DNA of 64,000 bases from Pseudomonas orientalis (GCF_001439815.1 NZ_JYLM01000004.1:434001-498000); one strand, 5' to 3'; shown: positions 26,460 through 36,236, numbered from the stretch's first letter. Translations and numbers: made by a program. Notes: a model not told the origin generated them from the sequence alone.

Positions 26460-28229
26460 ATGCCTGAGTACAAAGCTCCCCTGCGCGACATGCGCTTTCT
26501 GATCGATAACGTGTTCGACTTCCATGGCCACTACGCGGCCCTCGGCGCGACGGACGCCAGCCCCGATATGGTCAGTGCAATCCTCGAAGAAGGCGCGAAG
26601 TTCTGCGAAAACGTGCTGGCGCCGCTCAATCGCAGCGGCGATGAAGAGGGCTGCCATTTCGATAATGGCGTGGTGACCACGCCCAAGGGCTTCAAGCAAG
26701 CCTTCGCCCAGTACGTGGAAGGCGGCTGGCACGGCGTGGCGGCGGACCCGGCCTTCGGCGGCCAGGGCTTGCCGCAGTCCCTGGGGCTGGTGCTGAGCGA
26801 AATGATCGGTTCCAGCAATACGTCCTGGGGCATGTACCCGGGCCTGACCCACGGCGCAATGTCGGCGATCCACGCCCACGGCACCGACGAACAGAAGGCC
26901 ACCTACCTGCACAAACTCACCGCCGGCGAGTGGACCGGCACCATGTGCCTGACCGAAGCCCACTGCGGCACCGACCTGGGTTTGATCAAGACCCGCGCCG
27001 TTCCCCAGGCCGATGGCAGTTATGCAGTCACCGGCAGCAAAATCTTCATCTCGGCCGGTGAGCACGACATGAGTGCAAATATCATCCACCTGGTGCTGGC
27101 CAAACTGCCGGATGCACCGGCGGGGACCAAAGGTATTTCGTTGTTCATCGTGCCCAAGTTCCATGCCGATTCCGGTGAACGCAACGCCGTGCATTGCGGT
27201 TCCATCGAGCACAAGATGGGCATCAAGGCCTCGGCCACCTGCGTGCTGAATTTCGACGGCGCCAAGGGCTTTTTGATTGGCGAGGCGAACAAAGGCCTCA
27301 ACTGCATGTTCACCATGATGAACCACGCGCGCCTGGGCACGGGGATGCAGGGCTTGTGCAATGGCGAGGCCAGCTTCCAGGGTGCGATCAAATACGCCGG
27401 CGAGCGCCTGCAGATGCGCTCGTTGACCGGCGCCAAGGCCCCGGACAAACCCGCCGACCCGATTATCGTGCATGCCGATGTACGCCGCATGTTGCTGACC
27501 ATGAAAGCCTTCAACGAAGGCAATCGCGCGCTGACCTACTTCACCGCCCAATTGCTCGACACCGCGCACTTGAGCCGCGACGCCGGCCAGCGCCAGGAGG
27601 CTGAGGACCTGTTGGCCTTCCTCACGCCGATCTGCAAAGCCTTCATGACCGAAACCGGGCTGGAGGTGACCAACCACGGTATGCAGGTGTTCGGCGGCCA
27701 TGGCTATATTCGCGAGTGGGGCATGGAACAACTGGCCCGTGATGCGCGGATTGCGCCGATCTACGAAGGCACCAACGGCATCCAGGCGCTCGATCTGCTG
27801 GGGCGCAAGGTGCTGGGCAGCCAGGGCAAGTTGCTGCGCGGCTTTACCAGAATCGTGCATAAGTTCTGCGCCGCCAACGCCGAACATGCGCAACTCAAGG
27901 CCCATGTCGAACAGCTCAACCAGTTGAATCAGCAATGGGGCGAGCTGACGCTGAAGGTCGGCACGGCAGCGATGAGCAATCCCGACGAAGTGGGGGCGGC
28001 GGCCATGGATTACTTGATGTACAGCGGTTACATCATCCTCGCCTACCTGTGGTTGCGCATGGCGATTGCGGCGCAGGCGCACGACGACCCAGGGTTCGCC
28101 CAGGCCAAACGTGCGACGTGCGACTTTTATTTCAAACGTCTGTTGCCGCGCACCACGATGCATCGAGCTGCGGTGGAGGCGGGCAGCGAGTGCCTGATGA
28201 GCTTGCCGGCGCAAGCTTTTGCACTGTAG
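26460..28229 (+). CDS. Acyl-CoA dehydrogenase, paralogue 2
   Basis: 589 residues, close relative of paralogues 1 and 3 (shared MPEYKAPLRDMRF start, TMCLTEAHCGTDLG, IFISAGEHDM, catalytic glutamate in IYEGTNGIQALDLLGRK). It has the same C-terminal extension. GGAG lies 8 nt before the ATG. No PsrA-type palindrome was seen before it, unlike paralogue 1, so it may be regulated differently or read from the cyclase transcript. Confidence 0.94.
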   Translation: MPEYKAPLRDMRFLIDNVFDFHGHYAALGATDASPDMVSAILEEGAKFCENVLAPLNRSGDEEGCHFDNGVVTTPKGFKQAFAQYVEGGWHGVAADPAFGGQGLPQSLGLVLSEMIGSSNTSWGMYPGLTHGAMSAIHAHGTDEQKATYLHKLTAGEWTGTMCLTEAHCGTDLGLIKTRAVPQADGSYAVTGSKIFISAGEHDMSANIIHLVLAKLPDAPAGTKGISLFIVPKFHADSGERNAVHCGSIEHKMGIKASATCVLNFDGAKGFLIGEANKGLNCMFTMMNHARLGTGMQGLCNGEASFQGAIKYAGERLQMRSLTGAKAPDKPADPIIVHADVRRMLLTMKAFNEGNRALTYFTAQLLDTAHLSRDAGQRQEAEDLLAFLTPICKAFMTETGLEVTNHGMQVFGGHGYIREWGMEQLARDARIAPIYEGTNGIQALDLLGRKVLGSQGKLLRGFTRIVHKFCAANAEHAQLKAHVEQLNQLNQQWGELTLKVGTAAMSNPDEVGAAAMDYLMYSGYIILAYLWLRMAIAAQAHDDPGFAQAKRATCDFYFKRLLPRTTMHRAAVEAGSECLMSLPAQAFAL

Positions 28230-28250
28230 ATGGCTGGCAACAGCTTGCTT

Positions 28251-28287
28251 CGTGACTTATAAATACTTATGGGTCACGAACGGACCC
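28251..28287. promoter_or_regulatory. Overlapping inverted repeats upstream of acyl-CoA dehydrogenase 3
   Basis: CGTGAC-N16-GTCACG (28251-28278) and, overlapping, GGGTC-N7-GACCC (28271-28287), with ACTTAT repeated between. An operator-like arrangement of unknown meaning about 90 nt before the gene. Confidence 0.35.
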
Positions 28288-28374
28288 TATGTGTCTGAAA
28301 AGTTGTTCGGTTACACTCGGAGCCTGTAAAACCGATCCTATCGAATCACTTTTCACGTTCCCACGAGGTTTGCC

Positions 28375-30153
28375 ATGGCTGATTACAAAGCGCCGTTGCG
28401 TGATATGCGCTTCGTCCTCAACGAAGTGTTTGACGTCGCCACCACCTGGGCGCAGTTGCCTGCCTTGGCAGACACGGTTGACGCCGAAACCGTTGAAGCC
28501 ATCCTCGAAGAGGCGGGCAAGGTCACCGCCAAATCCATCGCGCCGTTGAGCCGTGGCGGCGATGAGCAAGGCTGCCGCTGGGCGGACGGTACCGTCAGCA
28601 CTCCGGACGGTTTCCCGCAGGCTTACGCGACCTATGCCGAAGGCGGCTGGGTAGGCGTCGGCGGCGACCCGGTGTATGGCGGCATGGGCATGCCCAAGGC
28701 GGTGTCGGCGCAGGTCGAAGAGATGATCAACTCGTCCAGCCTGGCGTTCGGCCTGTACCCGATGTTGACCTCGGGCGCTTGCGTGTCGATCAATACCCAC
28801 GCCAGCGACGAACTCAAGGCCACCTACCTGCCGAAGATGTACTCCGGCGAGTGGGCCGGTTCCATGTGCCTGACCGAAGCCCATGCCGGTACCGACCTGG
28901 GCATGATTCGCACCAAGGCCGAGCCGCAGGCGGACGGGTCCTACAAAGTCAGCGGTACCAAGATTTTCATTACCGGCGGCGAACACGACCTGACCGAAAA
29001 CATCATCCACCTGGTGCTGGCCAAGCTTCCGGATGCACCGGCCGGGCCCAAGGGCATCTCGCTGTTCCTGGTGCCGAAGTTCATGGTGAACGCCGACGGC
29101 AGCCTCGGCGCGCGCAACCCGGTGACCTGCGGCTCGATTGAACACAAGATGGGCATCCAGGCCTCCGCGACCTGCGTGATGAACTTCGACGAAGCCGTGG
29201 GCTACCTGGTCGGTGAGCCCAACCGTGGTTTGGCGGCGATGTTTACCATGATGAACTACGAGCGCCTGGGGGTGGGTATTCAGGGCCTGGCATCCGGCGA
29301 GCGCTCCTATCAGAACGCGATTGAATATGCCCGCGACCGCCTGCAGAGCCGGTCGCCCCTGGGCGCAAAAGCCAAGGATAAACCGGCCGACCCGATCATC
29401 GTGCACCCGGACGTACGCCGCATGCTGCTGACCATGAAGGCGGCGAACGAAGGCGGCCGTGCGTTCTCCACCTACGTGGCGACGCAGTTGGACATTGCCA
29501 AATTCAGCGAAGACGCGGCTGCCCGTGAGCGCGCCGACAACCTGGTGGCGCTGCTGACGCCGGTCGCCAAGGCTTTTCTCTCGGACCTGGGCCTGGAAAC
29601 CACCGTGCTCGGCCAGCAAGTGTTTGGTGGCCACGGCTACATTCGCGAGTGGGGCCAGGAGCAATTGGTGCGTGATGTGCGTATCACGCAGATCTACGAA
29701 GGCACCAATGGTATCCAGGCCCTGGATTTGGTGGGGCGCAAGATCGTCGGCAGCGGTGGGGCGTTCTACACCCTGTTCGCCGATGAGATCCGCCAGTTCA
29801 TCGCCAGTGCCGGCGCGCAACTGGGCGAGTTCACCCGGCCGCTCGGCGCGGCGGTGGACAACCTGGATGAATTGACCGCCTGGGTGCTGGACCGTGCCAA
29901 GGGCAATCCGAATGAAATCGGCGCGGCCTCGGTGGAGTACCTGCACGCGTTTGGTTACATGGCGTATGCCTATATGTGGGCACGCATGGCCAAGGCCGCC
30001 TGGGGCAAGGAGACCGAGGACGATTTCTATGCCAGCAAGCTGGGCACGGCGCGCTTTTACTTTGCGCGCCTGTTGCCGCGGATTCACTCGTTGAGTGCGT
30101 CGGTGAAAGCCGGTAGCGAATCGCTGTTCCTGATGGATGAAGCACTGTTTTAA
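28375..30153 (+). CDS. Acyl-CoA dehydrogenase, paralogue 3
   Basis: 592 residues, same family and length as paralogues 1 and 2 (MADYKAPLRDMRFV, SMCLTEAHAGTDLG, KIFITGGEHDL, catalytic glutamate in IYEGTNGIQALDLVGRK). CGAGG lies 7 nt before the ATG. One visible change: the Cys of CLTEPHCGTD is Ala here (EAHAGTD). The stop is 14 nt before the GacA box of rsmY, and no terminator lies between. Confidence 0.94.
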   Translation: MADYKAPLRDMRFVLNEVFDVATTWAQLPALADTVDAETVEAILEEAGKVTAKSIAPLSRGGDEQGCRWADGTVSTPDGFPQAYATYAEGGWVGVGGDPVYGGMGMPKAVSAQVEEMINSSSLAFGLYPMLTSGACVSINTHASDELKATYLPKMYSGEWAGSMCLTEAHAGTDLGMIRTKAEPQADGSYKVSGTKIFITGGEHDLTENIIHLVLAKLPDAPAGPKGISLFLVPKFMVNADGSLGARNPVTCGSIEHKMGIQASATCVMNFDEAVGYLVGEPNRGLAAMFTMMNYERLGVGIQGLASGERSYQNAIEYARDRLQSRSPLGAKAKDKPADPIIVHPDVRRMLLTMKAANEGGRAFSTYVATQLDIAKFSEDAAARERADNLVALLTPVAKAFLSDLGLETTVLGQQVFGGHGYIREWGQEQLVRDVRITQIYEGTNGIQALDLVGRKIVGSGGAFYTLFADEIRQFIASAGAQLGEFTRPLGAAVDNLDELTAWVLDRAKGNPNEIGAASVEYLHAFGYMAYAYMWARMAKAAWGKETEDDFYASKLGTARFYFARLLPRIHSLSASVKAGSESLFLMDEALF

Positions 30154-30167
30154 GGGCGAGGCGTGCG

Positions 30168-30185
30168 TGTAAGCATTCTCTTACA
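30168..30185 (+). promoter_or_regulatory. GacA box (UAS) of rsmY
   Basis: TGTAAGCATTCTCTTACA, a perfect TGTAAG-N6-CTTACA palindrome, the GacA upstream activating sequence. Centred about 65 nt before the expected RNA start; a -10-like GATAAT lies at 30229-30234. Confidence 0.9.
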
Positions 30186-30240
30186 TGACGTGCTGCTAAT
30201 CGTCCTCTATCGCCAAATTGGATCCACGGATAATCTACTT

Positions 30241-30366
30241 CACATGGACGTCGCGCAGGAAGCGCAAAGCAACAACACGGACACGTAGGATTCTGCCAGG
30301 ATGGCGGAGTGAAATGGATGTCAGGGAAACAGTCTGCAAAGCCCCGCTTCGGCGGGGTTTTCTTTT
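30241..30366 (+). ncRNA. rsmY: RsmY-type small RNA (sequesters RsmA/RsmE)
   Basis: About 120 nt between a -10-like GATAAT and an intrinsic terminator (GCCCCGC-TTCG-GCGGGG then a T-rich tract). Eight GGA motifs occur (30246, 30258, 30279, 30288, 30299, 30306, 30316, 30325), several in predicted loops; the 5' part GCGCAGGAAGCGC is the characteristic RsmY hairpin. With the perfect GacA box, this identifies a Gac/Rsm RNA that titrates CsrA-family repressors. The neighbours (a LysR gene, then a class III aminotransferase) match the rsmY locus of P. aeruginosa. RsmX is the alternative identity. No open frame. Confidence 0.88.
30338..30366 (+). terminator. Terminator of rsmY
   Basis: AAAGCCCCGC-TTCG-GCGGGGTTTTCTTTT, a UUCG tetraloop hairpin with a T tract on the plus strand. 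Confidence 0.9.
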
Positions 30367-30379
30367 GCCCGCGAAAAAG

Positions 30380-31279
30380 TCAGGCGCCCGCCTGCGGGGC
30401 ATTCATCACGTTTTCCAGCAACGTGCGCAGCAACGCCATCGTCGCTTGCTGGCGCTGCACGTCACGGCACACCAGACCGACTTTCAACGCCACCCTGGGT
30501 TCGCTCAAGGGTTTCCACAGCAGCGACTGGCTGTTGTGTTCATCCTGGGAACGCCCCGGCAGCACAGTGGCCAACTGAGTATGAGGCAGGCTGTCGAGAA
30601 TCCCCGCCATGGTATTGAGTTCGGCCTGCACCTGCGGGCGGCGGCCCAGGTTCGCCAACTGACCCTGCCAGATCTGCCGTATCTGGAATTCTTCCCCCAG
30701 CAGCAACATCGGCAACTCGGCTGCCTGTTTCAGCGAGACCTTCTTGAATTCCCGCAACGGATGTTGCTCAGGGATGACCACCTTCAACTCATCCTCATAC
30801 AACAACACCCCATGCAGCCCCGGCTGGCGCGGTGGCAGGTAGCTGATGCCGATGTCCAGCGAGCCATTGAGCAGCCGCCGCTCGATCTCAAGCCCGGTCA
30901 GCTCGTAGATCTGCACGACCAGATGCGGTTGGGCCTTGCGCACCCGCTCCAGCATCTGCGGCACCAGGCTGGTGTGCACGGTTTGCAGCACGCCGATAGC
31001 CAGGGTGCGCATCGCCTGGCCCTTGAAGTTACGCAACGCCTCCACGGCTTGCTGCATGCCGTCGATCAGGGGCAGGGCATGGTTGTACAGCGTGTGGGCG
31101 GCCAGTGTGGGGAGCAGGCGCTTGCTGCTGCGTTCGAACAGGCTCACGTCGAGGTTCTGCTCCAGTTGGCGAACCTGCTGCGACAGGGCCGGCTGGGAGA
31201 TCGACAGACGCTCCGCGGCACGGCCTACATGGCCTTCCTCATACACCGCGACGAAATAACGCAGTTGCTTGAAATCCAT
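30380..31279 (-). CDS. LysR-type transcriptional regulator
   Basis: 299 residues. N-terminal winged helix (1-60; DFKQLRYFVAVYEEGHVGRAAERLSISQPALSQQ) and a LysR substrate-binding domain (about 90-290). Similar in layout to CynR/CatR-type regulators; effector unknown. It faces rsmY tail to tail and is divergent from the class III aminotransferase gene (209-nt gap), its most likely target by the usual LysR arrangement. Confidence 0.93.
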   Translation of the reverse strand: MDFKQLRYFVAVYEEGHVGRAAERLSISQPALSQQVRQLEQNLDVSLFERSSKRLLPTLAAHTLYNHALPLIDGMQQAVEALRNFKGQAMRTLAIGVLQTVHTSLVPQMLERVRKAQPHLVVQIYELTGLEIERRLLNGSLDIGISYLPPRQPGLHGVLLYEDELKVVIPEQHPLREFKKVSLKQAAELPMLLLGEEFQIRQIWQGQLANLGRRPQVQAELNTMAGILDSLPHTQLATVLPGRSQDEHNSQSLLWKPLSEPRVALKVGLVCRDVQRQQATMALLRTLLENVMNAPQAGA

Positions 31280-31488
31280 AAGGTTTGCTTATCGAAAAAG
31301 CTGGAAAATCGAAATGGCCGTCGGCCCCCGAGACGCCTAGTCTAGCGCCTATTCGCAGGGCTTACAGGGCCGAATCGGGCAATGAATAACGTTTTGGGTA
31401 ATGGCGTTTACATAGGCAAGGCAAAACACTTCTGCGCACTGTCAGTACCCGGTACCTATCCAGGTGCGGTTGCTATCGGGGGCGAACT

Positions 31489-32751
31489 GTGAACCTGTTC
31501 CGGCGGCCCGCGCCGAGCCTTGACGACCTGGTACTTCATGCTCCGCCTCATGATTTTTCCAACCATTGCCTGATGCCTACCGTCGCGCGTCCATCCGAGG
31601 TGTTCGTCCAGGGTCAAGGCGCCTGGCTCTCGGACACTGACGACCGTGCCTACCTGGATTTCAGCCAGGGCGGCGGCGCCAACAGCCTCGGCCACAGCCC
31701 GCAAGCGGTGCGCGACGCCATCGCCGCACAGATGCAAACCGTGATCAACCCTGGCATGGGCTTGCACAGCCGGGCGCAGCTCGACCTGGTTGAGCGCCTG
31801 TGCCATCACACCGGCAGCGATCAGGCCTATCTGCTCAATAGCGGCGGCGAGGCTTGTGAAGCCGCGATCAGACTGGCGCGCAAATGGGGCCAACTGCATC
31901 GCGGCGGCGCTTATCACATCATCACCGCGGGCAACGGCTGCCATGGCCATGGTTTCGCAGCGATGTCGGCATCGGCCGTTGCCCGCGAAAACCGTTTCGA
32001 ACCGCAATTGCCGGGTTTCAGTCATGTGCCCTTCAACGATCTGCCGGCGCTGCATGCCGCCGTCGATGCACACACCGTCGCCATCATGCTGGAGCCGATC
32101 CAAAGCGCCGCCGGTGTTATTCCCGCGACCGAACATTATCTAAAGGGCGTCGAACGTCTGTGCCGTGAGCTGGGGATTTTGCTGATTCTTGACGAAGTGC
32201 AAACCGGGATCGGCCGCTGCGGCAGTCTGCTCGCCGAGCAGCAATACGGCGTTCGCGCCGATATTATTACTATCGGCAAAGGCCTGGGCGGTGGCGTGCC
32301 CTTGGCGGCGTTGCTGGCACGCGGCACAGCCTGCTGCTTCGAAACGGGCGAGCTGGACGGTACCCATCACGGCAATGCGCTGATGGCCGCAGCGGGGATC
32401 GCGGTGCTCGATGCCGTCTTGACCGACGGCTTTCTCGAGCACGTACGCGAATCCGGCCTCTATCTGGCAGAAGGCCTCGCCCGCCTGGCCTACCGTTATG
32501 AGCATGGGCAACTGCGCGGCAACGGACTGATATGGGGCCTGACGCTGTCGGACGACTCCGCGTCTGCCGTGGTAAAGGCCGCGCTGCACGAAGGCCTGAT
32601 CCTCACCGCTGCGCAGCCGGATTGTTTGCGTTTCACGCCGGCCTTGAACGTCAGCAAAAACCACATTGATGAAATGCTCCTGCGCCTGGCCCGTGCCTTC
32701 TCTCGGGTACGCACCGCGCAACTGCAATGCCGCAAGGGCATTGCCGTCTGA
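31489..32751 (+). CDS. Class III PLP-dependent aminotransferase (acetylornithine aminotransferase-like)
   Basis: 420 residues. PLP fold type I with LNSGGEACEAAIRLARK, metal-free cofactor site ILDEVQTGIGRCG, and the Schiff-base lysine in TIGKGLGGGVPLAAL. The closest functional relatives are the ArgD/GabT/RocD group; substrate is not defined. The start is GTG, with a G-rich site (GGGGGC) upstream. It carries a strong terminator. Positioned opposite the LysR gene, which may control it. Confidence 0.87.
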   Translation: MNLFRRPAPSLDDLVLHAPPHDFSNHCLMPTVARPSEVFVQGQGAWLSDTDDRAYLDFSQGGGANSLGHSPQAVRDAIAAQMQTVINPGMGLHSRAQLDLVERLCHHTGSDQAYLLNSGGEACEAAIRLARKWGQLHRGGAYHIITAGNGCHGHGFAAMSASAVARENRFEPQLPGFSHVPFNDLPALHAAVDAHTVAIMLEPIQSAAGVIPATEHYLKGVERLCRELGILLILDEVQTGIGRCGSLLAEQQYGVRADIITIGKGLGGGVPLAALLARGTACCFETGELDGTHHGNALMAAAGIAVLDAVLTDGFLEHVRESGLYLAEGLARLAYRYEHGQLRGNGLIWGLTLSDDSASAVVKAALHEGLILTAAQPDCLRFTPALNVSKNHIDEMLLRLARAFSRVRTAQLQCRKGIAV

Positions 32752-32785
32752 CTCTATTTTCTGAACCGTCTCGCGGAATACGCGG

Positions 32786-32824
32786 CGCCTCCAGCCTGAT
32801 TCTTTTGGCTGGGGGCGTTTTTTT
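32786..32824 (+). terminator. Intrinsic terminator after the aminotransferase gene
   Basis: CGCCTCCAGCC - 10 nt - GGCTGGGGGCG followed by seven T; 11-bp stem with one wobble. Confidence 0.92.
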
Positions 32825-32932
32825 ATCTGGCCATTAAAGGATGGCCCACTGCCAGAAACCACTGAACCCTCACGAAGCGCCAATGTCGATTAGCTACACG
32901 GCTCACACGAGCCGATTTTCTGGAGCTGACCC

Positions 32933-33091
32933 ATGGACATCATTCGTATCATCATCGCCATTCTGCTGCCGCCACTGGGTGTGTTCCTGCAAGTAGGATT
33001 CGGCGGCGCATTCTGGCTGAACATTCTGCTGACCCTGTGCGGTTACTTCCCCGGCATCATTCACGCCGTGTACATCATCGCCAAGCGCTGA
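32933..33091 (+). CDS. Pmp3/YqaE-family small membrane protein
   Basis: 52 residues (MDIIRIIIAILLPPLGVFLQ ... GYFPGIIHAVYIIAKR). It has two hydrophobic helices and the family-diagnostic PPLGVFLQVG and FPGIIHAVYII segments. Pmp3 proteins are proteolipids of the inner membrane linked to membrane potential and salt or stress tolerance. GGAG lies 8 nt before the ATG. It converges with pqqE, with 5 nt between stop codons. Confidence 0.9.
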   Translation: MDIIRIIIAILLPPLGVFLQVGFGGAFWLNILLTLCGYFPGIIHAVYIIAKR

Positions 33092-33096
33092 GGCTC

Positions 33097-34281
33097 TCAG
33101 CCTTTTGCGATGAGGCGTGAATTGCGCTCATTGCGAAACGCCAGTTGTTCAATGGTCTGGGTGGCATGTTCGGCTTCTTCCCGCGCCTGCAGGATGATGC
33201 CGTGCTGCTCGGACTTGCTGCACACGGGGTCGGCGTTGCTCGCATCCCCGGTGAGCATGAAGGCCTGGCAACGGCAGCCGCCGAAATCCTTTTCCTTCTC
33301 ATCGCATGAACGGCACGGCTCGGGCATCCAGTCGTAGCCGCGAAAGCGGTTGAAGCCGAACGAGTCGTACCAGATGTGCTGCATGCTGTGGTCGCGCACA
33401 TTGGGAAACTGCACCGGCATCTGTCGGGCGCCATGACAGGGCAGGGCAGTACCGTCCGGTGTGACTGTCAGGAAAATACTGCCCCAGCCATTCATGCAGG
33501 CTTTCGGGCGTTCTTCGTAGTAATCCGGCGTGACGAAAATCAACTTGCACGGGTGGCCTTCGGCTTCGAGCCTGGCGCGGTATTCGTTGGTAATGCGTTC
33601 GGCGCGTACCAGTTGTTCCCGGGTCGGCAATAACCCCACACGATTGAGTTGCGCCCAGCCGTAGAACTGGCAGGTGGCAAGCTCGACGAAGTCCGCCTCA
33701 AGCGCAATGCACAGCTCGATAATGCGGTCGATCTTGTCGATGTTATGCCGGTGGGTGACGAAGTTCAGCACCATCGGATAACCGTGGGCTTTCACCGCGC
33801 GGGCCATTTCCAGCTTTTGCGCGAAGGCTTTTTTCGAGCCGGCCAGCAGGTTGTTGACCTGTTCGTCGCTGGCCTGGAAGCTGATCTGGATATGGTCCAG
33901 GCCGGCCTTTTTGAAGTCGCTGATCTTCTGTTCGGTCAGGCCGATGCCGGAGGTGATCAGGTTGGTGTAGAACCCCAGCTTGCGTGCCTCGCCGATCAAC
34001 TCAGCCAGATCCTGGCGCACCAGCGGTTCACCGCCGGAAAACCCCAGCTGCGCGGCGCCCATCTCGCGGGCCTCGCGAAATACCTTGATCCACTGCTCGG
34101 TGCTCAGTTCCTTGCCCTGCTCGGCAAAATCCAGCGGGTTGGAGCAATACGGGCACTGCAGCGGGCAGCGGTAGGTCAGCTCGGCGAGCAGCCACAGCGG
34201 CAGGCCGATAGCGGGTTTTTCAGGCAAGGGTAATCCAGTGCTCGGCACGGGCGACCTCCATGAATTGCTCGATGTCAGCAC
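33097..34281 (-). CDS. pqqE: PqqA peptide radical-SAM cyclase
   Basis: 394 residues from the ATG at 34281, which overlaps pqqD by 62 nt; a TTG at 34227 (giving [16 protein letters not shown]) is an alternative start near the pqqD stop. Radical-SAM cluster C39-x3-C43-x2-C46 ([12 protein letters not shown]) and a C-terminal SPASM domain ([20 protein letters not shown]). PqqE joins the Glu and Tyr side chains of PqqA bound to PqqD, the first chemical step of PQQ formation. Confidence 0.96.
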   Translation of the reverse strand: MLTSSNSWRSPVPSTGLPLPEKPAIGLPLWLLAELTYRCPLQCPYCSNPLDFAEQGKELSTEQWIKVFREAREMGAAQLGFSGGEPLVRQDLAELIGEARKLGFYTNLITSGIGLTEQKISDFKKAGLDHIQISFQASDEQVNNLLAGSKKAFAQKLEMARAVKAHGYPMVLNFVTHRHNIDKIDRIIELCIALEADFVELATCQFYGWAQLNRVGLLPTREQLVRAERITNEYRARLEAEGHPCKLIFVTPDYYEERPKACMNGWGSIFLTVTPDGTALPCHGARQMPVQFPNVRDHSMQHIWYDSFGFNRFRGYDWMPEPCRSCDEKEKDFGGCRCQAFMLTGDASNADPVCSKSEQHGIILQAREEAEHATQTIEQLAFRNERNSRLIAKG

Positions 34282-34495
34282 CGAGTTCCGGCACGCCGGG
34301 GAATTGCCTGTCCAGCTCGGCGATGATGGCGGCCACGTCGCGCTCGCCGTCGATCAAACCACCGATCAGCGCGGCGCTGTCGTTGAGCTTGATCATGCCT
34401 TCCGGATAGAGCAACACATGGCCTTGCTGCGCGGGCTCGTACTGATAGCGGTAACCCGGGCGCCACGTGGGTTTTTTGCTGCGATCAAAACTCAT
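34220..34495 (-). CDS. pqqD: PqqA-binding chaperone
   Basis: 91 residues with [27 protein letters not shown], a typical PqqD winged-helix-like fold. It presents the PqqA peptide to PqqE. The start overlaps the pqqC stop by 4 nt and the gene overlaps pqqE, so pqqCDE are translated together. Confidence 0.95.
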   Translation of the reverse strand: MSFDRSKKPTWRPGYRYQYEPAQQGHVLLYPEGMIKLNDSAALIGGLIDGERDVAAIIAELDRQFPGVPELGADIEQFMEVARAEHWITLA

Positions 34496-35244
34496 AGGGT
34501 GATCCCTTTATGCCAGACCCGCTCTGCGGTCACGCTGTGGTACGGCGGGCGGTTCAGTTCGTAGGCCATGCTCATGGCGTCGAGCATGCTCCACAGGATG
34601 TCCAGTTTGAACTGGAGAATTTCCAGCATGCGCTCCTGGCCTTCACGGGTGGTGTAGTGCTGCAGCGTGATCGCCAACCCGTGTTCCACATCGCGACGGG
34701 CCTGGCCCAGTCGGGTGCGGAAGTATTCGTAGCCGGCCGGGTCGATCCACGGGTAGTGCTGCGGCCAGCTGTCGAGGCGCGACTGGTGGATCTGCGGCGC
34801 GAACAGTTCGGTCAACGAACTGCTGGCAGCCTCTTGCCAACTGGCGCGGCGGGCGAAGTTGACGTAGGCGTCCACCGCAAAGCGCACGCCGGGCAGCACC
34901 AGTTCCTGGGAGCGCAGCTGGTCGGGGTCGAGGCCGACGGCCTGGCCCAGGCGCAGCCAGGCTTCGATGCCGCCGTCTTCTCCGGGCGCGCCATCGTGGT
35001 CGAGCAGGCGCTGGATCCATTCGCGACGAATCTCCCGGTCCGGGCAGTTGGCCAGGATCGCAGCGTCCTTCAGGGGAATGTTCACCTGATAGTAGAAGCG
35101 GTTGGCGACCCAGCCCTGGATCTGCTCGCGGGTGGCGCGGCCTTCGTACATCGCCACGTGGTACGGGTGGTGGATGTGGTAGAAGGCGCCTTTGGCACGC
35201 AGGGCCTGTTCGAATGCTTCGGGGGTCATCGGTGTATCAGTCAT
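34492..35244 (-). CDS. pqqC: Pyrroloquinoline-quinone synthase
   Basis: 250 residues, all-helical TENA-like oxidase ([42 protein letters not shown]). It catalyses the last step, ring closure and eight-electron oxidation, with O2 and no cofactor. AGGAG lies 7 nt before the ATG of MTDTP, chosen over an upstream in-frame start; that upstream stretch overlaps the pqqB stop. Confidence 0.96.
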   Translation of the reverse strand: MTDTPMTPEAFEQALRAKGAFYHIHHPYHVAMYEGRATREQIQGWVANRFYYQVNIPLKDAAILANCPDREIRREWIQRLLDHDGAPGEDGGIEAWLRLGQAVGLDPDQLRSQELVLPGVRFAVDAYVNFARRASWQEAASSSLTELFAPQIHQSRLDSWPQHYPWIDPAGYEYFRTRLGQARRDVEHGLAITLQHYTTREGQERMLEILQFKLDILWSMLDAMSMAYELNRPPYHSVTAERVWHKGITL

Positions 35245-35254
35245 CTGGGGGCTC

Positions 35255-36166
35255 CTACAACTCAATGCTCATGCCGTCGTAGGCTACTTCGACATTACGC
35301 CGCACCAACTCGGCTCGCTCGGGGGAGTCTTCATCGAGGATCGGGTTGGTGTTGTTGATGTGGATAAGGACTTTGCGCTGCTTCGGCAATTGTTCCAGCA
35401 CTTCGAGCATGCCGCCGGGACCATTCTGCGCCAGGTGGCCCATTTCGCGGCCGGTGCGGGTGCCGACGCCACGGCGCTGCATTTCGTCGTCGTCCCACAT
35501 CGTGCCGTCCACCAGCAGGCAGTCGCTGCCGGCCATGATCTCCAGCAGCGGCGCGTCGACCTTGCCCAGGCCCGGGGCGTAGAACAGTTTGCCGCCGGTG
35601 CGCAGGTCTTCGACGATCAGGCCGATGTTGTCGCCCGGGTGCGGGTCGAAGCGATGCGGCGAATAAGGCGGCGCTGCGCTGCGCAGCGGCAGTGGGGTGA
35701 AGCGCAGGTTGGGGCAGGCGGGGATGGTGAAGCTGGCGTCCAGCTCGATGCGGTTCCAGGCCAGGCCGCCGTTCCAGTGGGTGAGCATGGTGAACAGCGG
35801 GAAACCGGTGCTCAGGTCTTCATGGACCATATCGGTGCACCACACCTGGTGCGGGCAACCCTCGCGCAGGCTCAGCAGGCCGGTGGTGTGGTCGATCTGG
35901 CTGTCCATCAGGATGATCGCGCCGATGCCGGTGTCACGCAGGGCGCGGCCCGGTTGCATCGGCGCAAAGCCCTGCAATTGCGCGCGGATATCCGGCGATG
36001 CATTGCACAGCACCCAGTTCACACCATCGTCGGAAATCGCGATGGACGACTGGGTGCGCGCCTGGGCCCGCAGGCTGCCATCACGAAAACCTGCGCAGTT
36101 CACGCAGTTGCAGTTCCACTGCGGGAAGCCACCGCCGGCGGCGGAACCTAGAATCTGGACAAACAT
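35255..36166 (-). CDS. pqqB: PQQ biosynthesis protein PqqB (metallo-beta-lactamase fold hydroxylase)
   Basis: 303 residues, start [20 protein letters not shown]. Cysteines CNCVNC near the N-terminus and a diverged metallo-lactamase metal site ([15 protein letters not shown]-type loops) match PqqB, now seen as an iron-dependent hydroxylase acting on the cross-linked dipeptide. It follows pqqA after a hairpin that probably limits read-through. Confidence 0.95.
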   Translation of the reverse strand: MFVQILGSAAGGGFPQWNCNCVNCAGFRDGSLRAQARTQSSIAISDDGVNWVLCNASPDIRAQLQGFAPMQPGRALRDTGIGAIILMDSQIDHTTGLLSLREGCPHQVWCTDMVHEDLSTGFPLFTMLTHWNGGLAWNRIELDASFTIPACPNLRFTPLPLRSAAPPYSPHRFDPHPGDNIGLIVEDLRTGGKLFYAPGLGKVDAPLLEIMAGSDCLLVDGTMWDDDEMQRRGVGTRTGREMGHLAQNGPGGMLEVLEQLPKQRKVLIHINNTNPILDEDSPERAELVRRNVEVAYDGMSIEL

Positions 36167-36189
36167 GATCGCTCCATCAGCAAAGCTCA

Positions 36190-36221
36190 AAACAAAAACG
36201 CCCCGGGCGAACCGAGGCGTT
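36190..36221 (-). terminator. Hairpin between pqqA and pqqB (attenuator/terminator)
   Basis: On the minus strand AACGCCTCGG-TTCGC-CCGGGGCGTT followed by TTTGTTTT: a 10-bp stem with one wobble plus a U-rich tail, 16 nt after the pqqA stop and 24 nt before the pqqB start. Confidence 0.8.
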
Positions 36222-36236
36222 GTAGTACCCAGCGAA

